Assembly: GCA_965230215.1 (NCBI GenBank)
Contig: CBDDKN010000004.1
Location: 1 to 64,000, forward strand
Direction of reading: 5' to 3'
Length of the DNA stretch: 64,000 bases
Origin: RFSX01 sp965230215
GTDB lineage: Bacteria > Bacteroidota > Bacteroidia > Chitinophagales > Saprospiraceae
Under the pieces are notes generated by a model. That model did not search any database, was not told where the DNA came from, and saw nothing but the letters and a program-made list of their open reading frames with translations. Positions 33,641 through 42,518 of the stretch are shown one piece after another; position 1 is the first letter of the stretch, and the number at the start of each line of letters is the position of its first letter. The translations under genes and the position numbers were made by a program.

Positions 33641-34387
33641 TTATACTTGAGCCATTCCACCATCAACAGGAATTTCTGCACCTGTGATGTAAGAGGAATC
33701 TTCAGAAGCAAGGAAAAGGGTAGTTGTTGCTACCTCGTCCGCCTTACCAAATCTACCAAGTGGTACTTGTTGTGACACACCTGAGGCAAAGCCATCAATT
33801 TGTTCATCTGTAAGATTTGTTTTTGACCAAATAGGTGTTTCAATAGGACCTGGGCTAACCGCATTTACTCTGATGTTCCTTGGTGCCAATTCATGTGCAA
33901 GGGTACGTACTACTGACCTGAGGGCTGCTTTACTAGAACCATAAACACTAACACCCGGCATACCTTTTACATTGCTTACGGATGTGTTGAATATGACAGA
34001 TGCGCCTTCGTTTAGGTGTTCGTTCGCATAATTGACTGTGAATACAGGCCCTTTGACATTGATGTTATAAATGTAGTCATAGGTTGATTCATCAATTGTT
34101 CCCAGTGGTTGTGCTGCAAATACGCCGGCATTTAAGAAAAGTACATCAATCTTTCCAAACTTATCAGCTGTCTGCTGAATCAGTTTTTTGCTGTCCTCTA
34201 AATTGCCTGCATCTGCTTTCACAAGAAGATAGTCACCTTCAAGCTCATTTTGCAAAGCGTCTAGTTTCTCTTGAGAGCGCCCAGTAAGTACAACTTTGGC
34301 TCCTTCTTTTAGAAATAGTTTTGCAGTATTCAATCCCATACCACTGGTGGCTCCTGTAACGACAGCTACTTTGTTTTTCAATTTCAT
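33641..34387 (-). CDS. Short-chain dehydrogenase/reductase (SDR)
   Basis: A 248-residue NAD(P)-dependent oxidoreductase. The cofactor motif TGATSGMG is at residues 12-19, NAG follows in LFLNAGVF, the catalytic Ser is in NTSVSN, and the Tyr-x3-Lys is in VYGSSK. The C-terminus ASEDSSYITGAEIPVDGGMA is typical of classical SDRs. The substrate is unknown. It lies directly downstream of the TetR gene on the same strand, with an operator-like palindrome in its promoter (34430-34447), so it is the likely regulated target. Confidence 0.88.
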   Translation of the reverse strand: MKLKNKVAVVTGATSGMGLNTAKLFLKEGAKVVLTGRSQEKLDALQNELEGDYLLVKADAGNLEDSKKLIQQTADKFGKIDVLFLNAGVFAAQPLGTIDESTYDYIYNINVKGPVFTVNYANEHLNEGASVIFNTSVSNVKGMPGVSVYGSSKAALRSVVRTLAHELAPRNIRVNAVSPGPIETPIWSKTNLTDEQIDGFASGVSQQVPLGRFGKADEVATTTLFLASEDSSYITGAEIPVDGGMAQV

Positions 34388-34429
34388 TATTCCAGTTTTT
34401 TTTGATTAATAATATCTACAAAACGCAAA

Positions 34430-34447
34430 TTAGACCGATTGGTTTAA
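34430..34447. promoter_or_regulatory. TetR-type operator-like palindrome upstream of the SDR
   Basis: TTAGACCGATTGGTTTAA is an interrupted palindrome (AGACC-GATT-GGTTT), close to the AGACC...GGTCT elements bound by many TetR proteins. It lies ~43 bases upstream of the SDR start. A related half-site ATTGGTTTT lies just before the TetR start, near 35072. Confidence 0.5.
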
Positions 34448-34462
34448 AATGAAGTAAAAAAA

Positions 34463-35047
34463 TTATTTTTTTATGAAATCAAGACTCATGTCTATGGATC
34501 TTTTGAGTGGGTTTATTTTGAGCAGAGTTTTCATTCTACCCATACCTCCTATGGTATTCGTGTGCATGAATTCAGCCAGTTCAGAAGCTTTGTAATCCGT
34601 TCTGAATTGTCCAGATTCCTGTCCTTCTGAAATACAATTCGCCAGTAGCTTAACCTGTCTTTTGAAATGTTTATCGAGCCTTTTTGCAATTTCAAGATTT
34701 ATCGCGCCCAGTTCATAGCTCAGATTGTTGATAAGACATCCTGCCCTACATTCTGTTTGTTTGTTGCTCAAAATCATAAAATCATAGTAGAAGCTTTTCA
34801 ATCTGTCAAGGGGTGACTTATCTGAATCTTCAAGAATCTTTTTCATCTGATGATATCCTTGATCCGCATAATAATCAATGGCTTCTTCAAGGAATGACTC
34901 TTTGTTATCAAAAAAATTATAGAAGGATCCTTTGGGAATTCCGGTACTCTTTAATATGTCTGAGATACCGGTATTATTGTAACCCTGGGTTTGTATAACC
35001 CACGATCCTTTTTGAATAATATCCTCTTTACTGTATTTGTATCCCAT
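34463..35047 (-). CDS. TetR/AcrR family transcriptional regulator
   Basis: A 194-residue repressor. The N-terminal helix-turn-helix reads GYNNTGISDILKSTGIPKGSFYNFFDNKESFLEEAI, the standard TetR pattern. The C-terminal ligand-binding part includes ECRAGCLINNLSYELG and a SELAEFMHTNTIGGMGRMK stretch, as in TetR_C-type regulators that sense small electrophiles. It probably represses the downstream SDR and possibly the divergent nitroreductase. The operator-like site at 34430 supports the SDR link. Confidence 0.88.
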   Translation of the reverse strand: MGYKYSKEDIIQKGSWVIQTQGYNNTGISDILKSTGIPKGSFYNFFDNKESFLEEAIDYYADQGYHQMKKILEDSDKSPLDRLKSFYYDFMILSNKQTECRAGCLINNLSYELGAINLEIAKRLDKHFKRQVKLLANCISEGQESGQFRTDYKASELAEFMHTNTIGGMGRMKTLLKINPLKRSIDMSLDFIKK

Positions 35048-35107
35048 ACTTTTTAAACAAGCTACAATTTAATTGGTTTTTATAATAGTTATCATATTAG
35101 AAAAGCT

Positions 35108-35692
35108 ATGGACAAATTTGACTTGATTTCTGAGATTATTCACGACAGGCAATCTATATATCCCTCTTCGTTTACGGGAGAGACTATTGATGATTCAATA
35201 GTTGATAAACTTCTTGATAATGCGAATAAGGCTCCAAGTCACAGACATACAGAACCATGGCGTTTCTATGTGGTCAGCAGCAATGCTAAAATGCGCTTTG
35301 CCAAGTTTATGCAAGATTGTTATTATATGCAGTATAACAACAACGGATTCAATCCTATTAAGTACGAGAAAATAGCTAAGAAGATCATGGCTACAAGTCA
35401 TTTGGTCATTATATCCATGCATCGCGACGAAAATGAGAGTGTTCCTGAATGGGAGGAGATTGCAGCTGTGTCTTGTGCCTTGCAGAACTTATACCTGTCC
35501 GTCAGTGCAGCAGGCCTTGGGGGATATTGGAGTACACCTGGTTATTTTATTGAGGAAGCCACTTTGTTTTTCAATATGTCAGAAAACGAGCGTTGTTTGG
35601 GCCTCTTTTATCTTGGTGTACCTAAAGAAGAATTGCCTCTGAAGATCGTTAAGCGACCTGTAGAGGATAAAGTTAAATGGTTCCGGAATTAA
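35108..35692 (+). CDS. Nitroreductase family FMN oxidoreductase
   Basis: A 194-residue enzyme of the nitroreductase fold: an N-terminal NKAPSHRHTEPWRFYVVS (FMN phosphate binding), a middle AVSCALQNLYLSVSAAGLGGYWST, and a C-terminal GLFYLGVPKE. Such enzymes use NAD(P)H and FMN to reduce nitro compounds, quinones or enones. It is divergent from the TetR regulator (60-base gap), so it may belong to the same response. Its 3' end overlaps the convergent small membrane gene by 20 bases. Confidence 0.85.
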   Translation: MDKFDLISEIIHDRQSIYPSSFTGETIDDSIVDKLLDNANKAPSHRHTEPWRFYVVSSNAKMRFAKFMQDCYYMQYNNNGFNPIKYEKIAKKIMATSHLVIISMHRDENESVPEWEEIAAVSCALQNLYLSVSAAGLGGYWSTPGYFIEEATLFFNMSENERCLGLFYLGVPKEELPLKIVKRPVEDKVKWFRN

Positions 35693-36041
35693 GCTTTTTG
35701 CCATAAGCAAAAAAGGCTATGATCAAGGCCATAAATAAAGCCAGAGCGGTCATTAAAAAAGTAACCATAAAGAAGTTTGGTCCTGACCAATTAAAGAAAT
35801 AAACGAGGAATGCTGTGAAGACAACCAATGCGGCAGATCCTGGTTTCCTCCATTTCAAGCTGGCCAATATCAATACCATATAAAGCAACCATGGCAGAGC
35901 GTTGGGGCTGTTTTTTATGATCGCTGAGAACCCACCTCCGTAAGCCTCTGAACCAGAGATCAGCGCAAAAATAAACACTAGGGAAGCCAACGCCAGAGAT
36001 ATGACGTATGCGGCTTTAACAATTAAAGGCATGTTTTTCAT
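35673..36041 (-). CDS. Hypothetical membrane protein with about four TM helices
   Basis: A 122-residue protein with hydrophobic helices at about 8-30, 47-62, 70-88 and 92-115, and a short basic C-terminus. I do not recognise a family. A perfect Crp/Fnr-type palindrome (36085-36098) lies 44 bases upstream of its start, suggesting control by the same regulator as the persulfide dioxygenase. Its 3' end overlaps the nitroreductase gene by 20 bases. Confidence 0.6.
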   Translation of the reverse strand: MKNMPLIVKAAYVISLALASLVFIFALISGSEAYGGGFSAIIKNSPNALPWLLYMVLILASLKWRKPGSAALVVFTAFLVYFFNWSGPNFFMVTFLMTALALFMALIIAFFAYGKKLNSGTI

Positions 36042-36084
36042 ATTCCGTTTTCTATGAAATTAGTTCAAGCTATATCTAAATGCA

Positions 36085-36098
36085 ATGATTTAGATCAT
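36085..36098. promoter_or_regulatory. Crp/Fnr-type operator upstream of the small membrane gene
   Basis: ATGATTTAGATCAT is a perfect palindrome in its half-sites (ATGAT-N4-ATCAT). It is centred 50 bases upstream of the start at 36041 and touches the stop codon of priA. Confidence 0.55.
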
Positions 36099-38533
36099 CA
36101 AGGGTCTACGTCGATATTAAATCTGATTGACTTGGCGCCTTCCATGGCGAGGAGCTCATCTTTGGTGACATGAATCAATTCCTTGATTTTTCGGACCACT
36201 TGCTTTTTCTTTTCCATTTTGATGGTAACTTGAAACTGGTATAGAGTCCTGACCCTGGCAATACCTGGAATGGAAGGCCCCATAACTCTGTTACCGAGTT
36301 GGGATTGCAGTTTACGCACCAGCAAACTGGAAGCTTCCTGAGCTACCTTGAAATGCTTGTGTTTGACTGTGATTCGGATCATCCTGAAATAGGGAGGATA
36401 TAGAAAACGCTTTCTTTCTCCCAATTCTCGCTTATAGAAGTGTCTGTAGTTATAGGTCTGTGTTTCCAAAATCACAGGATGTAAAGGGCTGAAGGTTTGT
36501 ATCATCACCTTACCTTTTTTACTTCTCCGACCAGCCCTGCCTGCCACCTGGGTAATAAGCTGGAAAGCCTTTTCGTTGGCACTGAAATCAGGGAAGAATA
36601 GCAATCTGTCAGCATTAAGAATACCTACAACACTGATATTGTCGAAATCCAAACCTTTGGTAATCATTTGGGTACCAACAAGTATGTCGATTTTTGATTC
36701 TTGAAAATCTGAGATGATGCGTTCGTATGCCGCCTTTGTTTTGGCTGTATCATAATCCATTCTGCGGACTACGGCGCCAGGAAATATTTTCTGAATTTCA
36801 GACTCTATTTTCTCGGTACCGAAACCCAGTTTTTCCATATCATGACTGCCACACTGTGGACAGTTTTCGGGCATTTTAATTTTGTATCCGCAATAGTGAC
36901 ATCGCAATTCATTGAAGTACTGGTGCCATGTGAGGCTTACATCACAATTGGGGCAACCGGCATGAAAATCGCACCTCTTGCATTTTATTGTTGGGGCGTA
37001 TCCACGTCGATTTTGAAACAATAAGACTTGTTCTTTATTCTGGAGTGCATTGTCAATAGCCACTTTGAGATCATTGCTGAACAAAGAGACCATAAGACCT
37101 TTTTTATACTTTTCCCGAAGGTCGATGACCTGCATATCCGGGAGTACTGAAGGACCATGTCTTTCAAGGAGTTTAACCAATCCGTATTTTGACCCGGATG
37201 CGTTCAAATAGCTCGATAGGCTTGGCGTGGCGCTGCCCATTAATACTTTAGCTCCTGTTAACCCTGACAGATACAAAGCGCTATCCCGCGCATTATATCG
37301 GGGTGAGGGATCTGTTTGTTTGTAAGAACTGTCATGTTCTTCATCAATGATAATCAGACCCAAATTCGAAAAAGGCAGGAATAGGCTTGAACGTGCGCCC
37401 ATGATAAGGGATTTGCCATTAAGGCTTGCGTTCCAAAGTTCAACTCTTTGATTGTTATTCATCTTGGAATGATAAACACCGATGTCACCTTCAAACACCT
37501 GAGTCAATCTGTCTACTATTTGGGTTGTCAGGGCTATTTCTGGTAGGAGGTAGAGTACCTGCATACCTTTTTCAATATATTCCTTGATTAACTCTATATA
37601 GATGCGCGTCTTTCCACTTCCAGTTACGCCAAATAACAAGACATGGTCTCTTTCATTGAAAAGAGATCTTATCTCGGCGACCGACTTTTCCTGGTGTATG
37701 TTTAGAGGAGCATTTTCTCCTGACTGAATCGCTTTGGTGCCTATCCGGCTGACCTCTCTTTTTTCAAGTGTGAAGATGTCCTTCTTGATCAATGCTTTTA
37801 TCACAGTATTGTCTACATCGGCCTCTTTGTAGATAGAGCTTTTTCTTACCCATTGATCTTCTCTTGAAAGTTGTACATAAGCCAGCAAGGCCCTTGTCTG
37901 TTTCTCTGAGCGTTCAGCCAATTTAAAAGCCTTATCGACGGGCTCAAGTTTCGATAGATACTGTTCGGAAAGGCTTATAAAATCTTCTTCTCTTTTCTCA
38001 AATCTGGATTTTAGTTCTTCCTTGATATATAAAACCTCTTTATCGAGAAGCGATTTAATAATGGGGTATACTGTCTTTTGGTTTAGTATATCCTGCACCT
38101 GATTGATGGTGAGCTCATTTTGGATTGAGATCGCTTCGGCAAGCATAAACTCTTTATCATTGAGCTCAAGGCTATAGCTGTCTACATCTTCTCTCGCAAT
38201 TAATTTTGTTTCACTATTAAGCTTAAGTCCTGCAGGCATAGCCACGTTCATTACCTCACCTATCGTTGACATGTAATAGTAAGCCATCCATTGCCAGAAG
38301 GCGTATTGAACTTTTGTAATTATTGGAATTTTATCGATGACATTCCTGATGTCTCTTAGTTTATGGAGCCCACCAGGATGGTCCACTTCTTCTATTACTA
38401 TGGCAGAATACAGTTTATTTCGGAGAGGCACTTCAACTCTTATCCCAAACTGGATTCTATCCTGTAGTTCTTCAGGAACTTTGTAGGTGTAGACTTTTGG
38501 AACCGCCAGGGGCAGGATTACGGATATGTACAT
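36098..38533 (-). CDS. priA: Primosomal replication-restart helicase PriA
   Basis: An 811-residue helicase if started at the ATG at 38533 (MYISVILPLAVPKVYTYKVP), which matches the family N-terminus. The longer frame to 38680 overlaps the HDAC-like gene and is not protein-like. It has a 3'-DNA-binding N-terminal domain, then Walker A GVTGSGKTR, DEEH (Walker B), and paired Cys motifs CKRCDFHAGCPNC and CHYCGYKIKMPENCPQC that bind two zinc ions. Helicase motifs IV-VI follow (GTQMITKGLDF, QVAGRAGR). It restarts stalled forks by loading DnaB. Confidence 0.95.
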   Translation of the reverse strand: MYISVILPLAVPKVYTYKVPEELQDRIQFGIRVEVPLRNKLYSAIVIEEVDHPGGLHKLRDIRNVIDKIPIITKVQYAFWQWMAYYYMSTIGEVMNVAMPAGLKLNSETKLIAREDVDSYSLELNDKEFMLAEAISIQNELTINQVQDILNQKTVYPIIKSLLDKEVLYIKEELKSRFEKREEDFISLSEQYLSKLEPVDKAFKLAERSEKQTRALLAYVQLSREDQWVRKSSIYKEADVDNTVIKALIKKDIFTLEKREVSRIGTKAIQSGENAPLNIHQEKSVAEIRSLFNERDHVLLFGVTGSGKTRIYIELIKEYIEKGMQVLYLLPEIALTTQIVDRLTQVFEGDIGVYHSKMNNNQRVELWNASLNGKSLIMGARSSLFLPFSNLGLIIIDEEHDSSYKQTDPSPRYNARDSALYLSGLTGAKVLMGSATPSLSSYLNASGSKYGLVKLLERHGPSVLPDMQVIDLREKYKKGLMVSLFSNDLKVAIDNALQNKEQVLLFQNRRGYAPTIKCKRCDFHAGCPNCDVSLTWHQYFNELRCHYCGYKIKMPENCPQCGSHDMEKLGFGTEKIESEIQKIFPGAVVRRMDYDTAKTKAAYERIISDFQESKIDILVGTQMITKGLDFDNISVVGILNADRLLFFPDFSANEKAFQLITQVAGRAGRRSKKGKVMIQTFSPLHPVILETQTYNYRHFYKRELGERKRFLYPPYFRMIRITVKHKHFKVAQEASSLLVRKLQSQLGNRVMGPSIPGIARVRTLYQFQVTIKMEKKKQVVRKIKELIHVTKDELLAMEGAKSIRFNIDVDP

Positions 38534-38559
38534 CTCCTTTTTCACGTTGTGGCAAATTA

Positions 38560-39462
38560 CTAAAAGAAAATGGATTGCGCTTCTCGATAAGTATTGGCAT
38601 GTGCTTCGATAATACTGGATATTTTGACCGAATATCCACCACCCATTGAGACCACTACTGGTACATTGTTGATGCGACATTGTTGAAGAACAAACCTATC
38701 GCGTGCTTTGCAGCCTTCGAGTGAAACGGAAAGCCGACCCAGTTTATCGGTTTCCAAAATATCAACACCTGACTGGTAGAAAACAATATCAGGTTGTACC
38801 TCATCGAAGAGACGGGGTAGTGTATTATAAAGCAGAGAAAGATATGCTTTGTCTTCTATTCTGTCCGGAACACCGATATCAAGATCTGATTGCTCTTTTC
38901 TGAGTGGATAATTGTTGGCACCATGCATACTGAAGGTAAATACACGGTCATCATTCATAAATATTCTGGCATTGCCATTACCCTGGTGGACATCCAGATC
39001 GACAAACAAGATTTTTTTGACCAAGTTATTTTGAAAGAGCAGGTGAGATGCTATTGCCATATCGTTGAACACACAAAAGCCCTCACCTTTGTCGGCACAT
39101 GCATGATGTGTGCCTCCTGCTATATTCATAGCCACGCCATATTGTAATGCAAATTTGGCACACTGAAATGTACCATTTGCGATTACTTTACCTCTTTCAA
39201 TGAGATCCTTGCGCACTGGGAAACCTATGTTCCTTTCTTCCTTTCTAGAAAGCGTCAGGTTCTCCAGTTTGGAAAGGTATTCAGAGGTATGGGTAAGCAA
39301 TAGTTTTTCGGTGGTCAATTTATCGGGCTCAAAAAAGTTTTCAGGTTTTACCGTTCCCTCATAAAGCAATTGTTCCGGTAACAGCTCATACTTTTCCATC
39401 GGAAACCTGTGTCCCTCTGGCAAACTGTATTTGTATACTTCTGAAAAGGCAATCTTGAGCAT
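38560..39462 (-). CDS. Histone deacetylase-like / acetoin-utilisation (AcuC) family protein
   Basis: A 300-residue zinc amidohydrolase. Family motifs are in order: GGTHHACADKGEGFCVFNDMA (catalytic His pair), FVDLDVHQGNG (zinc Asp and His), FSMHGANNYP, and VSMGGGYSV near the end. Family members deacetylate protein lysines or small acetylated amines. The substrate is unknown. It lies 26 bases upstream of priA on the same strand. Confidence 0.9.
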   Translation of the reverse strand: MLKIAFSEVYKYSLPEGHRFPMEKYELLPEQLLYEGTVKPENFFEPDKLTTEKLLLTHTSEYLSKLENLTLSRKEERNIGFPVRKDLIERGKVIANGTFQCAKFALQYGVAMNIAGGTHHACADKGEGFCVFNDMAIASHLLFQNNLVKKILFVDLDVHQGNGNARIFMNDDRVFTFSMHGANNYPLRKEQSDLDIGVPDRIEDKAYLSLLYNTLPRLFDEVQPDIVFYQSGVDILETDKLGRLSVSLEGCKARDRFVLQQCRINNVPVVVSMGGGYSVKISSIIEAHANTYREAQSIFF

Positions 39463-39493
39463 CTGATAAATTACAATTCTGAAGTCTTAAGGT

Positions 39494-40264
39494 TTAGGAC
39501 TTTTTCAGAAAGCCGGCAATTGTTTCTTTAGAAAACTTAGAAAGTACAAGTTGACCACTCATCTGAGCTCTTTCATCAAGCAATTGGGACCAGTGATCTG
39601 TTCCTTCCCAGAATACTCTCTTTAGTTTGCTTAATGCCTCAGGATTCATGGAAAGCAAGCTTGTGCAAAACTTGTCTATGTAATCATCCATTTCTTCAGC
39701 GGAATCAAATACTTCATGATAGAGGCCTTTTTTCTTGGCCCATTCTGCTGTCTGCCATGATGTGGCATCAAGCGCTAGTTGCGCAAAATTTGAAACACCA
39801 ACTTTTCTTTGGACAGCAGGACCAATAACGAATGGTCCGATTCCCACAGCCAATTCAGATAGTTTTATTGAAGCATATTTAGTGCTGATGCAGTAATCCA
39901 TAGCGGAAGCAAGACCAACACCTCCGCCTACAGCCTTGCCCTGTACTCTTCCTATCACGATTTTTCCACATGTTCTTACGGCGTTGATTACGTTTGCAAA
40001 ACCCATGAAGAAGGTTTTGCCGGTGTCAGCGTTATCTATAGCTACCAGTTCGTCAAAGCTGGCTCCGGCACAGAAAGTTCGGTCACCTGCACTCTTGAGA
40101 AGTATCAAGATGACTTCCTCATTAGATCCGGCATCCAGGATGCTCTGTTCTAATTCTTTTAACAGCTTTGAAGGCAAAGAATTATGCGAAGGATGAAAGA
40201 ATTCTATAGTGGCCAGTCCTTTATCTATTGAGGTATTTACATAACCCTGTTGTGTTTTATCCAT
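39494..40264 (-). CDS. Enoyl-CoA hydratase/isomerase family protein
   Basis: A 256-residue crotonase-fold enzyme. The oxyanion-hole segments are TFCAGASFDELVAID and GRVQGKAVGGGVGLASAMDYCI, which match the enoyl-CoA hydratase signature. The closest patterns are methylglutaconyl-CoA hydratases of branched-chain degradation, but the exact substrate is unclear. It is divergent from obgE and co-directional with the HDAC-like gene. Confidence 0.87.
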   Translation of the reverse strand: MDKTQQGYVNTSIDKGLATIEFFHPSHNSLPSKLLKELEQSILDAGSNEEVILILLKSAGDRTFCAGASFDELVAIDNADTGKTFFMGFANVINAVRTCGKIVIGRVQGKAVGGGVGLASAMDYCISTKYASIKLSELAVGIGPFVIGPAVQRKVGVSNFAQLALDATSWQTAEWAKKKGLYHEVFDSAEEMDDYIDKFCTSLLSMNPEALSKLKRVFWEGTDHWSQLLDERAQMSGQLVLSKFSKETIAGFLKKS

Positions 40265-40331
40265 GGTCTCTTTGGCTTTTGTATTAATATTGTAATCGTA
40301 AAGGTCTAATTTAGTTCAAGAATATCAGAAT

Positions 40332-41327
40332 ATGGCGGAGCAGAATTTTGTTGATTATGTTAAAATCTGTTGCAGATCGGGGGCAGGGGGACCAGGTTCT
40401 GTTCACTTTTTCAGGGATAATTTGACGGCCAAGGGTGGTCCTGATGGCGGAGATGGTGGTCGAGGTGGACATATCATAGTAAAGGGAAACAAGCAGATGT
40501 GGACATTGCTGCCATTGAAGTATAAGAAACATGTAATAGCTGAGAATGGCGTCCCGGGATCTGGTCAGAATAAAACAGGTGCACAGGGTAAGGATATTGT
40601 ACTTGAGGTACCACTTGGAACGGTAGCCAAAGACGTTGAATCGGGAGAAACTCTATTTGAAATTACTAGCGATGGGGAGACTAAGATCCTACTTATGGGT
40701 GGCAGAGGCGGATTGGGAAATACCCATTTCAAATCAAGTACAAGACAATCTCCAAGGTATGCGCAGCCAGGAGAGCCGGGTAAAGAAGAGTGGAAAATTC
40801 TAGAACTTAAAATTCTGGCTGATGTGGGATTGGTGGGTTTCCCAAATGCAGGAAAATCGACATTGCTTTCTGTATTGTCAGCGGCAAAACCCAAAATAGC
40901 CAATTATGCATTCACCACCTTGGTTCCTAATCTGGGAATCGTCAGCTACAGAGATGCCCGTTCATTCATTATGGCCGATATACCGGGGATCATTGAAGGT
41001 GCTGCTGAAGGAAAGGGGTTGGGTATCCGCTTTTTAAGACATATTGAACGTAACGCAGTTTTGTTGTTCATGGTAAGTGCCGAAGCGGAAGATATTAATG
41101 AACAATATCGAATCTTGTTACGAGAGTTAGAAAAGTATAATCCTGAATTAATGGATAAACCACGAATCCTTGCCATAACCAAGTCTGATATGCTGGATTC
41201 TGAGCTCCAGGATTTGATTGAAAAAGATCTGGAATTGGATATTCCACATATATTCATATCGTCTGTATCACAAAAAGGATTAACCCTATTGAAAGATATG
41301 ATCTGGCAAGTGCTGGAAACCGAGTAA
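40332..41327 (+). CDS. obgE: Obg-family GTPase
   Basis: A 331-residue ribosome-associated GTPase. The Gly-rich Obg N-terminal domain (about 1-160) includes GGPDGGDGGRGGHIIV and GGRGGLGN. The G domain has G1 GFPNAGKST, G2/G3 FTTLVPNLG and DIPGIIEGA, and G4 TKSD. The C-terminal OCT extension is absent, as in shorter Obg proteins. It acts in 50S maturation and stress control. It is divergent from the enoyl-CoA hydratase gene. Confidence 0.95.
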   Translation: MAEQNFVDYVKICCRSGAGGPGSVHFFRDNLTAKGGPDGGDGGRGGHIIVKGNKQMWTLLPLKYKKHVIAENGVPGSGQNKTGAQGKDIVLEVPLGTVAKDVESGETLFEITSDGETKILLMGGRGGLGNTHFKSSTRQSPRYAQPGEPGKEEWKILELKILADVGLVGFPNAGKSTLLSVLSAAKPKIANYAFTTLVPNLGIVSYRDARSFIMADIPGIIEGAAEGKGLGIRFLRHIERNAVLLFMVSAEAEDINEQYRILLRELEKYNPELMDKPRILAITKSDMLDSELQDLIEKDLELDIPHIFISSVSQKGLTLLKDMIWQVLETE

Positions 41328-41341
41328 TTGGACGATTAGGC

Positions 41342-42502
41342 CTATAGTTTTATATGCTTAATAACCCTGAAATCCTGTGATTGCATATCGATAATACGGA
41401 AGTAGTAGCTTCCAGATTTAAGATCAGCAATGGAAACCAGTTCTTCATTTTTTACATCCTCCAGTAATTTCACAAGACTTCCGGTAGCATCAAAAATCTC
41501 AATTCGTAATTGCTTGTTTTCAACGTTTTTGAAGTAAACATTGTCAACTGAAGGATTTGGAAACAGAACAATGTCACTCAGGATTTCCTGATGAATGAAT
41601 TCTTGTTCAACGGTCTCTGGTTTAAAGTATTTATTTTGAACAATGTAAATTCCATTGCTATCCCATTCATTTTCCGAAGACTGGGTAAAGACGATAAAGT
41701 CTTTATTGGATGAAAAATGGGCTTGGTGATTTCTATTGGTCTTGTCATTTAGAATATCAGACATGATCTTATCGACGACTACAAAGTCTTCATTCAGGTT
41801 CTGTCGTTTCAATACAAAAAGACCTGGATTACGTCTTCCTTCCTGTAGACTTATATAGTATTCAAGACCATCGTTACTTAGTTTACCGGCCTTAACGATA
41901 AACTGTTTAGGAAACTTCAGTTCTGATTTCAGTTTGTATTTATGCGTATCGGTTTTTTCAAAGATCAGGATATAGGCATGACCCTTATACTCATTGAAGA
42001 GAATAAGCTGATTGAGATCAGGTGTGAAGCTTGGAGACAGCAAGGTACCTTTAATCTTCTCTGGGAATTCAATTGAGTAGGAAGGTCCGAATGCCTCGTT
42101 TAAATTGTCGCGATATGCAATCCTGATATCGGTATCGCGCTGCTCTCCATTTGTACGTCTGGCAAATATGATGACTTTCTCATCAGAAGAAAGGCAAGAT
42201 GAAAGGTTTTCAGTTTGCGGACTATTAATACTTAATAGTCTGTGTGAATCAAACGTATTGTTAATGTCCGATCTTTCAGAATACCAGACTGCAAATGACT
42301 GTGTAGATGTATTAAAGGCTGTATAATAGAGTCTAAGTCCATCGTCACTTATCCATGGATAAGCTTCGCCTGTAGCGAGTTGATCCAGTTCAAATAATGG
42401 TCTGATATCGTAATTGGAATCCTGAAAGGAAACCTGCGATGATAAATCGTGAAAGAGGGATAAAAAGATGACTAAAACACCCAAATAATTTAGATGTTTC
42501 AT
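41342..42502 (-). CDS. Secreted PD40 beta-propeller protein with T9SS sorting domain
   Basis: A 386-residue protein with a signal peptide (about 1-22, ending LSSQ). Several WD40-like PD40 blades follow (AYPWISDDGLRLYYTAFN, SSCLSSDEKVIIFARR, PSFTPDLNQLILFNEY, AGKLSNDGLEYYISLQE). The C-terminus (IVLFPNPSVDNVYFKNV ... VIKHIKL) is a T9SS type A sorting domain, so it is exported to the cell surface. Function is unknown. It lies downstream of dnaA on the same strand. Confidence 0.83.
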   Translation of the reverse strand: MKHLNYLGVLVIFLSLFHDLSSQVSFQDSNYDIRPLFELDQLATGEAYPWISDDGLRLYYTAFNTSTQSFAVWYSERSDINNTFDSHRLLSINSPQTENLSSCLSSDEKVIIFARRTNGEQRDTDIRIAYRDNLNEAFGPSYSIEFPEKIKGTLLSPSFTPDLNQLILFNEYKGHAYILIFEKTDTHKYKLKSELKFPKQFIVKAGKLSNDGLEYYISLQEGRRNPGLFVLKRQNLNEDFVVVDKIMSDILNDKTNRNHQAHFSSNKDFIVFTQSSENEWDSNGIYIVQNKYFKPETVEQEFIHQEILSDIVLFPNPSVDNVYFKNVENKQLRIEIFDATGSLVKLLEDVKNEELVSIADLKSGSYYFRIIDMQSQDFRVIKHIKL

Positions 42503-42518
42503 AGCACGATCTTCTTAT

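Noticed and set aside
36098..38680. Longer priA start at 38680
   Set aside because: The added 49 residues overlap the HDAC-like gene and lack protein-like character; the conserved N-terminus begins at 38533.
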